NCBI GenBank assembly: GCA_963513945.1
Contig: OY740716.1
Location: forward strand, 124,920,492-124,984,491
Origin: Hydrotaea diabolus
Lineage: Eukaryota; Arthropoda; Insecta; Diptera; Muscidae
DNA length: 64,000 bases
Direction: 5' to 3'
Part shown: positions 20,800 through 30,699 of the stretch, in pieces
Layout: the number at the start of each line of letters is the position of its first letter
Numbering within the stretch: position 1 is the first letter of the stretch
The notes under the pieces: model-generated
The model's database searches: none
What the model saw: the letters and a program-made list of their open reading frames with translations, nothing else
Told to the model about the DNA's origin: nothing
Made by a program: the position numbers and the translations under genes

Positions 20800-21248
20800 A
20801 TTAAATTTGACATTTCGTTTGCAACAGATACTTTCTAATTAGGGATCGGAATTATATGCACTCAAAACGAGTTTTAGAGCTTAAAATGTGCTATGAAATC
20901 TAAAAATATGCATTAAAACGAATAAAAATATTCGCAAAAAATCGAAAAATGTGACCTAAACATTTTTTTGCCAGTTAATAATTTAAAAAAAAACGCTTTC
21001 ATTGATTACTTGATGATCAAATTTGTGATCGGGTAAACATAAACATGGAAATATGTTTTGTTTTCCCATTTTCAAAAGTTAGTCGTCATTTAAATTTATA
21101 CACGTTAAGACAAGCTAGTTTTAGTATTTTCTACACTCAAACTAGTGCAATTATCAAAATCCTCTGGAATCCAGAATTATTGTTAAGAATGGTTACCTCT
21201 AACGCTAATGCAATAGAGTAGTTTTTATTTAAAATTTTTCAAACAAAC
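20800..21248. other. AT-rich stretch with no recognised feature
   Basis: Only AT-rich sequence with short near-repeats (AAAACGAATAAAAATATTCG) is visible. Confidence 0.4.
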
Positions 21249-21256
21249 TGCTTATT

Positions 21257-21882
21257 AGGGTGGAGTGAAATTCAAAAAAAAAAAGTTAACCTCGGAAAGA
21301 GATGTAGTCTGGGGTCCTAATGAGGGGAAAAATAAAGAAAAAAATTTAAAAAAATTTTTAGGGGTCGCGCCACTCCCTAGAAATTTGGAAATTATCGCTA
21401 TTTTGGCGTTGATTTTAGAAAAATCCTAAAAAGTTTTATGTCAATAAATGTTTGCAATAGCGTAAACAATGAAATAAGGGCATGAAAAAATTTAAAAAAA
21501 ATTTTCTCATTGTTCAAAAATTTCAAAAAGTAAAATAAGTCAAATCGTCCCTTCTTCAGAAAATTGACTGAACAATGAAATCGCCACCAAAGCTACAAAT
21601 ATTAGTCGATTATCCTCATATTTGCCTCAAATACTTTTGTTTGGGCACTGAACAAGCTCAAACTTTTAAATTTCGAATAAGTTAAGTCGTTAATTTTTAG
21701 GATTTTTCTAAAATCAACGCCAAAATAGCGATAATTTCCAAATTTCTAGGGAGTGGCGCGACCCCTAAAATTTTTTTTAAATTTTTTTCTTTATTTTTCA
21801 CCTCTTTAGTACCCCAGACTACATCTCTTTCCGAGGTTAATTTTTTCAAATTATAAAAAAAGCATGTTTTCACTCCACCCTA
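21257..21882. mobile_element. hAT-like foldback MITE with very long inverted repeats
   Basis: The first 180 bases or so and the last 190 are inverted copies of each other, sharing blocks such as CCTCGGAAAGAGATGTAGTC, GGGGTCGCGCCACTCCCTAG and TTTTGGCGTTGATTTTAGAA with few differences. The ends read TAGGGTGGAGTG...CACTCCACCCTA. The octamer CTGCTTAT flanks both sides exactly (21249-21256 and 21883-21890). An 8-bp duplication with YARNG-type ends is the hAT signature. The unpaired centre (about 21440-21690) has no coding capacity. It must be mobilised in trans and its transcript would be nearly all stem. Confidence 0.92.
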
Positions 21883-22084
21883 CTGCTTATGCTTTGTTTT
21901 ACTGAAATATTTCTAATAAAAACGCTTACGTTTTTTAAAATGATTATTTCTACTGTTAAATAAATCACAACTGTTATTTTGAATTTAATGTGTTTTTAAA
22001 TAATTTTTATAGTTCATATCTATTGTAGACAACTTAACCCACTTCTAATAAAAAAATATTAGGGATCATAGTATAATTGTGTGT

Positions 22085-22166
22085 ACTCGTATAATCTGAG
22101 AAAAAAAATAATAAACGAAAAAGTTATTAAAGATTTTAACCCCATGTTAAATTTTGGCCCACCCTG
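22085..22166 (-). mobile_element. Solo terminus of the 27-kb ITm family
   Basis: TAATCTGAGAAAAAAAATAA, AACGAAAAAGTTATTAA and TTTTGGCCCACCCTG match the terminal repeat seen at 26781-26850 and 27755-27822. It is followed by TA. No transposase lies next to it, so it is a truncated end or solo MITE remnant; strand is nominal. Confidence 0.75.
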
Positions 22167-22379
22167 TATATGGAGCGGAGTATAAAGCTGATACTGATTT
22201 ATTTTATTGTTTATTGGTACCTATATGCCAATGCCTAAATGGACCTAATTATCGGTCCCAGGGTTCGTCACACAAATTTAGGCAAATAAAAAATAATTTG
22301 AGTTTTGGTAGTCTATATTAAATTGGTACCAATGGTCCAAATTGTTCAAAGATTGTTTGTTTTTCTGTCGTCATATACG

Positions 22380-23000
22380 TAATTTGAGCGAAATCGGAAT
22401 TAAAATAGGTGTTCTAGACCGGGTTCATTAAGAAGGTCATTTGAACTTAGCCTACACAGGAACATGGACCGATATCACCCAGTTGAAATTAAGATTTTCT
22501 TTAATTTCACTACCGTCCATTTTTGTCCACAATACTTGGTTTTGCAAAATTTCATTAAGACTGGAAGTAGTATGTGGCTTCAAGAGATTAATACATAAAA
22601 TAGAATGAATATTGGTATGGGACCTATATCTTAATCTGAAGCGATTGTCTTTAATTTCAAATCCGTCCGACGCCACATTCATTTAGATTGAATGTTATAT
22701 GTGACTCCTAGGACAAAAAATCGGATGAATATATGTGCGTGGAGCTAAAATGGAATGTTATATGTTACTACTAGACTTTACATAAAAATCGGATTAACAT
22801 ATGTGTGTGAGCAATATCTTAATCTGAACCGATGTTCTTCAATTTCAATAGCGTTAAATTTCATGAAGTTCGGAGAACTATTGCGACCTGTAGTTTACTT
22901 ACAAGCCTTAGATGGACGGACTGACAGACATCGTTAAATGGAATCAGCTGGTTATTATACGTAGATCGGTATAGTTTAAGGTGGATCTAGCTTACAGTGT
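22380..23000 (+). repeat. Family A dispersed repeat
   Basis: The copy is recognised by GAACCGATGTTCTTCAATTT, GGACGGACTGACAGACATCG, GAATCAGCTGGTTATT and GGTGGATCTAGCTTAC in that order. The same series recurs at 43905-44585 and 46335-46865 (plus) and 33835-34495 (minus). Within it the ~90-base unit around AAAAATCGGATGAATATATG is repeated imperfectly (22610-22800). No reading frame is conserved between copies. Confidence 0.7.
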
Positions 23001-23214
23001 CCAAAACCGAAACTGAAAAGTCGACATTCTGGTATTTATGTCAAATCCCGACAGTCGGTTTCTCAAAAATATCTAAAATACTACATATCAGTTTACCCCT
23101 TTATTTATTGTTTTTGGTTGTTAAATGTAAAAGCAAAGAATATTCATAATTTGCGTTACGCAATCATAAATTGCGCAACTCATAGTACGTAACTACTAAA
23201 AACAATTGAGCTTG

Positions 23215-23345
23215 GCCAGCCTTTCCACGTTTCTTCGTCCGTCTGCTGTCTATCTAAAGATCGTTTTCAAATGTAGGTCGAAATTGTTTTCCGGTTTTAT
23301 GAAATTTGGCAACTAAGTTTTTTTTTACAAAGGACGGAGGCTGTT
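23215..23345 (-). repeat. Family A fragment, minus orientation
   Basis: GTCCGTCTGCTGTCTATCTA, then GTAGGTCGAAATTGTTTTCC and ATGAAATTTGGC read as the reverse of the family A end (compare 33885-33975). Confidence 0.55.
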
Positions 23346-23359
23346 AACTTGAAGAAAAA

Positions 23360-24330
23360 CGGGAAGGTTAGGTTAGGTTGAAAGGGTAGCACGCCAGAAA
23401 GAAGTGGATACTTAATGGGCCATTGTGGAAATCTACTGAAAGGGAGAGAACGTGAGAAGGAGGGAGTGACGAGCTGTAGAAAAGAGAGGTTTATATTTAT
23501 AAGTATGTACATTATGTTAGGCTGTTGTCCGTTATGGTTTATCAGCTGGTTCGTAATTTGGAACTGGCCCAACCCTTCAACAAACTTTAAGAGTGAATTA
23601 GGAGGAACACCCCATAGTCGATTTCGATTAAAAATGGTATTGTTTAGTACAATGGAGAAACAAGCCCGTACAAATTATCTGGTTTCCAATATCCATGGTC
23701 ATATGGCTTTAAATAACAATACATTTTTTTCCCAGTCCGAAAATCTTACCCAAAAATAATCAAATATTTACACAAATTCAAAACTCTGACCAAAAGAATC
23801 AAGTGAAGCTTTGGGTGTATCAACTTCACTGGCTACACGAACTAAAAATTGAGTCTGGAATACAAGGCTTTGGTTTAGGAAGCTCATTGAGCTGAACTAG
23901 TTACAACTGATCATTCTAATAGATATATTCTCTCTCTCTCTCTCTCTTTCGCATAGAGATGTCATTCTTAAACCTGTGCGAAGCCTGTAACGAGACCCTG
24001 TGTCACTGCCTAGCGTTTTGCAGGAGGATTAAGGTCGCTAGGGGAACGGACCTCAGAAACTTCATAAATGAGGCAGACCATCTATAATATTGTATCACGC
24101 CAAGAGATACCCTCAATTAGAGTATTAAACAGGTGTATGATTTGTGGCATGAAGCGGCTAACCGCTCCCTCTAGTTCGAACCAACCAGCATCACAGGTGG
24201 ACATGGCACGATAATAGTCAAAAAATGGATTTGGGCAAAACATAGATATGTGGTGTCTACATCGGCCGTGCCATGCAGTTGCCGACGCTAAGGTGAAACC
24301 AAGGAGAAATGTAGAGCAGAAAGTCCTTGC
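23360..24330 (+). other. Possible LINE-derived stretch (weak) with a (CT)n repeat
   Basis: GGTTAGGTTAGGTTG (23366) is a common head of insect repeats. At 23960-24090 the plus strand reads LCEACNETLCHCLAF followed by RRIKVARGTDLRNFINEADH, which resembles the shortened Cys/His C-terminus of an I/R1-type LINE. A (CT)n microsatellite occupies 23929-23949. The 114-codon frame at 23415-23759 has no recognisable domain. Element boundaries cannot be set. Confidence 0.3.
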
Positions 24331-24439
24331 ATCGTCTTGGGGTTTATAGGCTTCGAACAGTCCAAAGAGTGTTTACCAGATAAATTCCAGTTTTTGAATA
24401 CGATTTCCATCACTGTGCACCTAGTGGGGGCGTATATGA

Positions 24440-24461
24440 TTGTGTGTGTGTGTGTGTGTGG
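24440..24461. repeat. (TG)n microsatellite
   Basis: About eleven uninterrupted TG dinucleotides, followed by interrupted TG-rich sequence to about 24510. Confidence 0.95.
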
Positions 24462-24559
24462 AAGCATGCGTGTACCGATATTATATGTCAGTGTGTATGT
24501 TTGTGTGAACAGTGCAATACGTACATTTATATGTACGAGAATGTGTACGAAAACAAATT

Positions 24560-25128
24560 CTAATTTTCTAACCGATGAAGCAATAAAATGGTCACTTAGG
24601 TCTCATAAATACACACTCGGCTGTCAGCGGGAACAACGTTGCCGTTGACTTTACATAATAACTTTTGTTAAATAAAATATTTTCGCTGTTTTGTCCGGTT
24701 GCGCAAAAATGAATGGAGTGACAACGATTTGCAGCGCTTCGGCGGCTTTTGTGGTTAATTCTAAAACAAAACAAAAAAAAAAGTTTTATTGGTTTCGAAA
24801 AATGCTGGCTGGAATATCGTACACATGCGGATACGAATGTTTGTACATTAGATCCCAGTGGCGGTATGCAGGAGCTGTAAGATCGTAAAGAAGGCCTTCG
24901 CTTTGCAGTACATCTTCATTACAAAACAACACAGCGTGTGATAAGAAAATAAGGCCTTTTACGTTTTCTTTTTCTTCTCAGTGGTTTGAGAGATTTTTTT
25001 TTTACTGTGTCTTGCTGGGATATGGAGGAAATTTTGTGGGATCGCAGAATAGTTGTAGTTATAGACCGCTATTTTCTTAACAGGGACTTATTCAGCTGAA
25101 GGTCCCGAAGCAATAAGGCCTATATATT
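24560..25128. other. Stretch with no recognised feature
   Basis: AT-rich sequence without gene or repeat calls. AGGGACTTATTCAGCTGAAGG (25083) partly echoes the AGGGAC motif of the maT-like element starting just after. Confidence 0.4.
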
Positions 25129-26624
25129 CTTAGTAGGGACATAAATACTGTTATAACATTGAACACACGCATTTCAATAGCAGAACTGAACATACCCCGT
25201 TAATGTCATATGGGTTTTGAAAGCTTACCACAATAGCGTTAGTCTGTAACGGGATTTTAAAACTGTTTTAACTTTCATCATGAATTGGTCAGATAATGAG
25301 AACCGTATCGCTGTAATTGCGCTTTTCAAGTGGGAAATGAAAAAAGCGATATTTCAAAACGCTCCGGCCACTAGGGATTAGCCGCATGTTCGTCTACCGA
25401 TGCATACAACGGTTTGAGGAGACTGGAGATGTAAAAGACCGCCACCGGTCGGGCCGCCGACGCTCTGTTCGAACACCGCAGTCATCAAAGCCGTTAAATC
25501 AAGATTTCACAGAAATCCGCTCCGAAAACAGAAAATCATGAGTCGAATCATTGAAAAAGACTTGGCACTTGTGGCTTTCAAACGACGTACCGGACATTTA
25601 TTGACTGCAGATTTAAAAAAAAATAGGATTAAACAATGCAAACGTCTTTTGGTGAAGCACGCTGATAACATGCACAGAAAAATTTTGTTTACCGATGAAA
25701 AAATTGTTACCGTTCAGGAAAAATTTAACAAGCAAATTGATAGAGTGTATGCGGTCATCTAAGGAAGCATCTGAACTGATCCCAAGGGTGGAAAAGGGTG
25801 CTCACCCAGCTTCAGTCTCTTACGATGGGGTCACTGACCTGCATTTCTGCAAACAAGGAGTTTACCAAGAAACCGTTTTGGAAGCTGTTGTGAAGCCTCT
25901 TAACAATTCCCTGTTCCAAAACCAGCCATGGACTTTCCAGCAGGATTCTGCGCCGGCCCATAAGGCTAAACCGTCCCAGGCCTGGCTTCGAAACAATTTG
26001 CCAGCGTTAATCTCCTCTGAAGAATGGCCCTCAGGCAGTCCAGATTTGAACCCATTGGGTTACAAATTGTAAACGGTTTTAGAGGACAAGGTTTGTCACA
26101 AAAGATACCCCAACATTGGGACTTTGGTTCGAGCTGTGGCCAATTTTCCAATGGCCGAGGTTTGTGCAGCTATTGACGCTTGGCCAGTGCGACTTAAGAC
26201 GTGTGCAAAGGCAAAAGGCTGACATTTCGAATAAGTAGATTCTTTTTGGATACAATATACATCAATAAATATATGTGGCAGCGCATAGAGAAAGGGACTT
26301 AAGGGTAAAAAAATCAATTTGCATTTTTTTCTTCTTTTTTTTGATGTGGACAACATCTGAGCATCGAATGAGACCGATCCCATGCCCCAAAAGTGTTCCC
26401 TCCCAGAGATATGCGCGTTTTATGAATGTGAAGTCGACGATTCTAAGCGCAAATAGAAAGGGACCTAATCTTTAAAATGGCTCTCCTGAACAAAACTGGT
26501 TTTTAACCTTAGGTCCTTTTCTATTTTACGCCTCACATATTAACAAATATTTGGTTCAAAATCATTCAGTAGTTTTTATTTTACAGCATTAATCGTGTGT
26601 AACATTATTTATGTCCCTACTAAG
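25129..26624 (+). mobile_element. Complete but dead maT-like (ITm) transposon
   Basis: The left end CTTAGTAGGGACATAAATA and the right end TATTTATGTCCCTACTAAG (ending 26624) are inverted repeats of about 19 exact bases, extending imperfectly through ACTGTTATAAC and GTGTAACATT. TA follows the right end, while the left flank is TT, so the TA duplication is decayed. Between them lies a full-length transposase pseudogene at 25280-26234. The non-coding ends are long: about 150 bp on the left and 390 bp on the right. The right arm has repeated AAAGGGAC motifs (26290, 26457) that could be subterminal binding sites. Confidence 0.85.
25280..26234 (+). pseudogene. maT-like (DD37D-type) transposase pseudogene
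   Basis: From ATG at 25280 the frame gives MNWSDNENRIAVIALFKWEM and a premature stop near 25378. Then come a helix-turn-helix segment (RMFVYRCIQRFEETGDVKDR; SGRRRSVRTP), IMSRIIEKDLALVAFKRRTG near 25537, and KILFTDEKIVTVQ with the first Asp codon at 25694-25696. A frameshift follows near 25750, then KEASELIPRVEKGAHPASV, YQETVLEAVVKPLNNSLF and WTFQQDSAPAHKAK (second Asp codon 25944-25946), then EEWPSGSPDLNPLGYKL. The third catalytic position of a DD37D enzyme is Gly (codon 26058-26060) instead of Asp, and a stop follows at 26070. The expected VWWG block is missing. Clearly inactive. Confidence 0.92.
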
Positions 26625-26780
26625 TATATTTTGCTCATTATTACATTAAGGAACAAAAGGGTAACGTCTCTCGAATCAGGGTATACGCTAAAAATCGTAT
26701 ACTCACTAACCGGGACTTACTTTTGATACTATGCACCACTCTGTGGAACAGGGTATTATAAGTTAGTTTCATGGAAAATA

Positions 26781-27822
26781 CAGGGTGGGCCAAAAGTTAC
26801 CATGGGGTTTAAAACTTTAATAACTTTTTCGATTATTAATTTTTTCTCAGATTATATAGGTATAATACACAAAATGGAAATTTTTTATACTAGGTATGAA
26901 AAATAATGTCACTTAAATTTCCCCGCAGTAATGGGCACGTTTAAGAGCATTTTCCATAACATCTTTCAAAATTTGTGGCTGCAGCGTTCGAATTTCTGCA
27001 ACAATGTTGCCTTTGAGTTGGAGGATTGTCTCGGGCTTGTTCACATATACTCGCTTCTTCAAACAACCCCAAACATAGAAAATAGTCGGGTGCTGACAAA
27101 TCTGTCGATCGTGCTGGCCAAATAATTTCCGAATTTCTGGAAATTATTCGCTCTCCAAATATTTGACTTAAAGTGCCATTGTATCTCGGGCAGTGTGGGC
27201 AGTGGCTCCGTCCTGCTGAAACCACATCTCAGGTATGTTATCAAGATCAGGCCGTAATAAATTTTCTATCATAAACCGAAACCGCTCTCCATTTACGGTT
27301 ACAGCACTTCCATCATCATTCTCGAAGAAGTAAGGCCCAATGATCCCACACCATACTGTACACCTAAAGGGGTGCAATTGACGTTGATGTATGGCTCTTT
27401 GATTTTCAGAACCCCAGAACCTACAGTTTTGCCATTCAAATGAGCTTATCACTCTTGCGTTATAATACTTGATCGCTGATTTAAATACGAGTAATAAAAT
27501 TCTATTATTCTGGTTCTTTGTTCAATTGTGAATCTCTCCGTTACTTTTTCTTCAAGTATTATTTAAGTCATTTGATTTGTATCCGAAGTAATCGTTGCCA
27601 AAGAATGCTGAAGGAAAACCTTGGCGGGGTTAGCTGTACAATCTGTCTGGCAACCGTAGCCAATACATTTCACCAATTTTTTAGTAGATTCTGAAAAGGA
27701 AGCAACAAAAAGGCCTTGAACCAGAATAAAAACTCTCCAAGTCATAGTTATTTAAAGGTACATAATCTAAACGAAAAAGTTATTACATTTTTAAACCCCA
27801 TGGTAACTTTTGGCCCACCCTG
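26781..27822 (-). mobile_element. ITm element with about 50-bp near-perfect inverted repeats
   Basis: Left and right ends share CAGGGTGGGCCAAAAGTTAC, CATGGGGTTTAAAA and TAATAACTTTTTCG as inverted copies with very few differences. TA flanks both ends (26779-26780 and 27823-27824). At 1042 bp it is shorter than an autonomous element because its transposase is internally deleted. The termini at 22085-22166 and near 6150-6196 belong to the same family. The good state of the ends next to a broken gene suggests trans-mobilisation after the deletion. Confidence 0.93.
26905..27545 (-). pseudogene. Internally deleted ITm transposase
   Basis: On the minus strand the N-terminus KVTERFTIEQRTRIIEFYY (about 27490-27545) runs within a few codons into WQNCRFWGSENQRAIHQRQ (about 27380-27435), so most of the helix-turn-helix region is missing. 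The catalytic part continues TVWCGIIGPYFFENDDGSAV, NGERFRFMIENLL and MWFQQDGATAHTARDTM. A frameshift then precedes SQIFGERIISRNSEIIWPAR and STDLSAPDYFL. The expected SPDL is STDL, keeping the Asp. Another frameshift leads to a C-terminus ending NLSDIIFHT near 26905. Confidence 0.9.
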
Positions 27823-27824
27823 TA

Positions 27825-29060
27825 TTAAGATATTACTTTTTTTAGTAACAGCCTAATGATTAGTCGAGATCGAGGTCCGTTTTTAATAAATTATTTTTAG
27901 TTATTTGCTTCCCATGTTTCGAAATTCTTTAAATCGCATCCTCAGGGATAATCTACAGTAACAAATTGCAACTATAACATTTTACAATTAACATCAAATT
28001 AACTTATTACGTGTAAAAACAAATACGAAAGTAAAAAGTAAGAAAGTAAGAAGTATCGTCCGTAGGTGATATTGTGCCAGTGGTAGAGAAGAAATGTAGG
28101 GAGGTTAATGTGGGTACCACATTGAACAAATTGAAGGCTATAATATCGGCGCATAAAAAAGCTTCTTTATGAAATTCTTAATTCTTGATGGAATATTGTC
28201 AAAATTCAGTATGTTGAATGGCATATCCCAACTGAGAAAAATCGATCGGAGTCATTTGGTATCTTTTTAAAGGTTTAAAGTGTCCTCTCAAAACGTATTT
28301 TAGTTGAAGGCCTTGCAACTTTCACCGCTGTTATGTGTGCGTGTCTGTTGGCATGTGATTTATACGAGCATGGATTTGAAATCATGAACTGCTGTCTGCA
28401 CTTCTTCGGGTTTCGGCGAATATTCCATCATATAAATTTTGGTTCTAATTATCTCTGTGTCTACAAAGAAACTAATTCCCCGAGGTGATTTCATCAACAT
28501 AATTCACATTCATCATCAGCATACAAATTGCCTCGTACTTTGGGACATATACTCACCCAAATATGAATACCACTTCTACAACTGTACATTCATGCATCTG
28601 TATGTACATCCTTGTAGCCGAAAACTCCTCTCAACTTGAATGTCTACAAATTCTGATATCTTAAGGATGCTGAAGAGGACAAAATCTTCATTCGCGACAA
28701 TGCCAAATTCCAGATGAGGTGATAAATAAACTACTGTCTCTGGAATGGATAGATCAAGTAATTTTTATTTGTGTCCCTTTGTATAAGAACAAATGCCGCT
28801 ATAATGACAAATATTAAACAAGAGACTTCCATGCAGATGTACATACCTTATTATGTAGGATGCGGAAACAACATTCAAAAGCGAACAGGGATTTTTAAAG
28901 CTTTGTCCGCCACATGCGGTATATGCGGTGTGATGTTCCCATACTACCTTGGCCTAAGGAAGATGCTCAATTTAAATTATTTTATCAAGTCCTTATAAAT
29001 ATATCTTGCTAGTTTAAATGCACACCGCCTTATCTGAAGTACATACATTTATATTTACAT
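27825..29060. other. Stretch with no recognised feature
   Basis: No gene, repeat pair or transposon end is recognised. Frames of 60-75 codons here show no domain pattern. Confidence 0.4.
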
Positions 29061-29065
29061 TAGAG

Positions 29066-29103
29066 CGGCGAACTTTGTACTTTTATATGTACAAAGTTCG
29101 CCG
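29066..29103. repeat. Perfect 15-bp-arm hairpin
   Basis: CGGCGAACTTTGTAC (29066-29080) is exactly complementary to GTACAAAGTTCGCCG (29089-29103) around an 8-base loop, TTTTATAT. A loop of this size suits a stable RNA hairpin. There is no adjacent gene and the T-run is inside the loop, so a terminator role is unlikely. Confidence 0.92.
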
Positions 29104-29183
29104 TACACCTTCGAATATAAAGGGCTATTGCAAGATAGTTTAGAATTTTTTTTATTTTATTTTGCATTTACAGCCGGATCTTA

Positions 29184-29512
29184 AAGTGTGATTCATTGAT
29201 GTTTTTGTCTCGAAGAGACAACATTGAACTCAAGTACCCCCTACTGGTACTTACCCATCAAATCTTAGTTGCTACTGCCCTAATGTACCACCCTAATATC
29301 AGAACATAAAAGCTCGCACAAAATCATTAAACTACTCGTATTGCTAAGGAAGTATGTCGATAATCCCAGCAGAACAATTTTTAAAAATGTTTTTGCTTTT
29401 TATGCCGATGGCGGTATTGTCTTTTAAAGACGTCTTTGTATCATCGGCTTTTGCATTCGGATGGGAAAGTGTGATGCATTGATGCTTTTTTCTTGAAGAG
29501 ACAAATTTTTCG
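29184..29512. repeat. Two related short repeats about 280 bp apart
   Basis: AAAGTGTGATTCATTGATG with GAAGAGACAA (29184-29222) recurs as AAAGTGTGATGCATTGATG with GAAGAGACAA (29465-29504). The second copy lies in a 66-codon minus-strand frame containing KTEKFVSSRKKHQCITLS, of unknown meaning. The parent element is not identified. Confidence 0.6.
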
Positions 29513-29869
29513 GTTTTTAAAGTCATTGACCTCAAAAAACCCATTATAACCCCAATAGTTTAATTTGCATAACACGAGGGGTGGACAGCCAAAATGCTGT
29601 TGCAGCGCAGTCGACACACTTATAGTGAACTTGTTTTCGTGTTTTTTTATTACGGGCGTTCTTCCGCTCTTGCTTTGTATAAAACTGTCACTGAAAGTCA
29701 ATCCATCAGTGTGCAAAAAATCAAAATATTTTTTTGCAGTGTAGCTAGCTGTTCCGAAGTAAAAATCGCCACGGATGAAATATGCAAAATCGCTACAAAA
29801 CTAGAAGAAGAAACACTAAACGGAACGTATCAATGAAATAAAAATGTCTAAACATTAGTGGTGTATATG

Positions 29870-29955
29870 GTTAAGCATCGATAACTAAGACTCGATAGCA
29901 AAATCGAAATAATTAAGTTATTAGTTAACAAAAAGTGCCAACTTTGTTCATGTCT
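29870..29955 (+). repeat. Family F short repeat, copy 1
   Basis: GGTTAAGCATCGATAACTAA, GACTCGATAGCAAAA and AACAAAAAGTGCC align in order with 43745-43830. No coding content. Confidence 0.65.
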
Positions 29956-29959
29956 AAAG

Positions 29960-30535
29960 GAATAGTCTAGATGTACAGACTCTTCAACAAAAAAACAAAA
30001 ATAGAAAATGTAGTAAATGTAAGTTTTCACAGACTACATGAAATTATATTTGTTTGGCATTTTGTTAGGAATTAAATACAGCAGTAATTTTTCCATAGAC
30101 ATGATCAAAATTGGCTAACAAATGACTTAACTATTGTGGTATTGCTATCCTGTCTTAGTTATCTTTGCTGTACCGAAAACGCCACTGTTGTAAAAAATCC
30201 TGATATTCGAAAATCCTGACGTTTTTCTGCGTCAACAATTATTTTAGTTATTTTTAATGGAATTCCCACAAAAACAGTTGATTTCAAGGACAGTTGATGT
30301 CTAAAAGAAAATATTAGTTTCTTATTATATTGCTACGAGCGCTACGTTAATTAACAGGTGATCAATCAAGAGGTATTTTTTTCAATTGTTTTTTTTTACA
30401 TATTACGCATGAGTTGTGTTAAACTCTATTTGTTTCCTTTCAGTATTGTTTGGCATTTCAACACGGAAAGACTTACAACCACCCGGTATTAAGAACAACA
30501 ATCGATCCCGATCCCTTATCATAGCCTACAGCTTA
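29960..30535. other. AT-rich stretch with no recognised feature
   Basis: Nothing is supported here beyond AT-rich sequence. Confidence 0.4.
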
Positions 30536-30538
30536 TAT

Positions 30539-30690
30539 AGGGTGATCCATATAGAGGTATTTTTTTCAACAAAAAAATACAAAAATTCAAATCAAGTGTT
30601 GAATCCTTATTGTTCATTCGAAAGGACATTTCTTGGCATTTATTTTTTGAATAAAATTTCCTTCAAATGTTGACAACCGGTTGAGCGGCT
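30539..30690 (-). mobile_element. Second terminus of the AGGGTGATCC ITm-like family
   Basis: AGGGTGATCCATATAGAGG leads a segment collinear with 20394-20530 (shared AAATTCAAATCAAGTGT, GAAAGGACATTT and CCTTCAAATGTTG). The minus strand reads NLKEILFKK and a stop. Only the 3' end is present. Confidence 0.65.
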
Positions 30691-30699
30691 CGCCAACAA

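Noticed and set aside
23415..23759. 114-codon plus-strand frame as a host gene
   Set aside because: No domain; it overlaps an opposing frame and follows a GGTTAGGTTAGG-type repeat head, so chance or repeat-derived coding is more likely.
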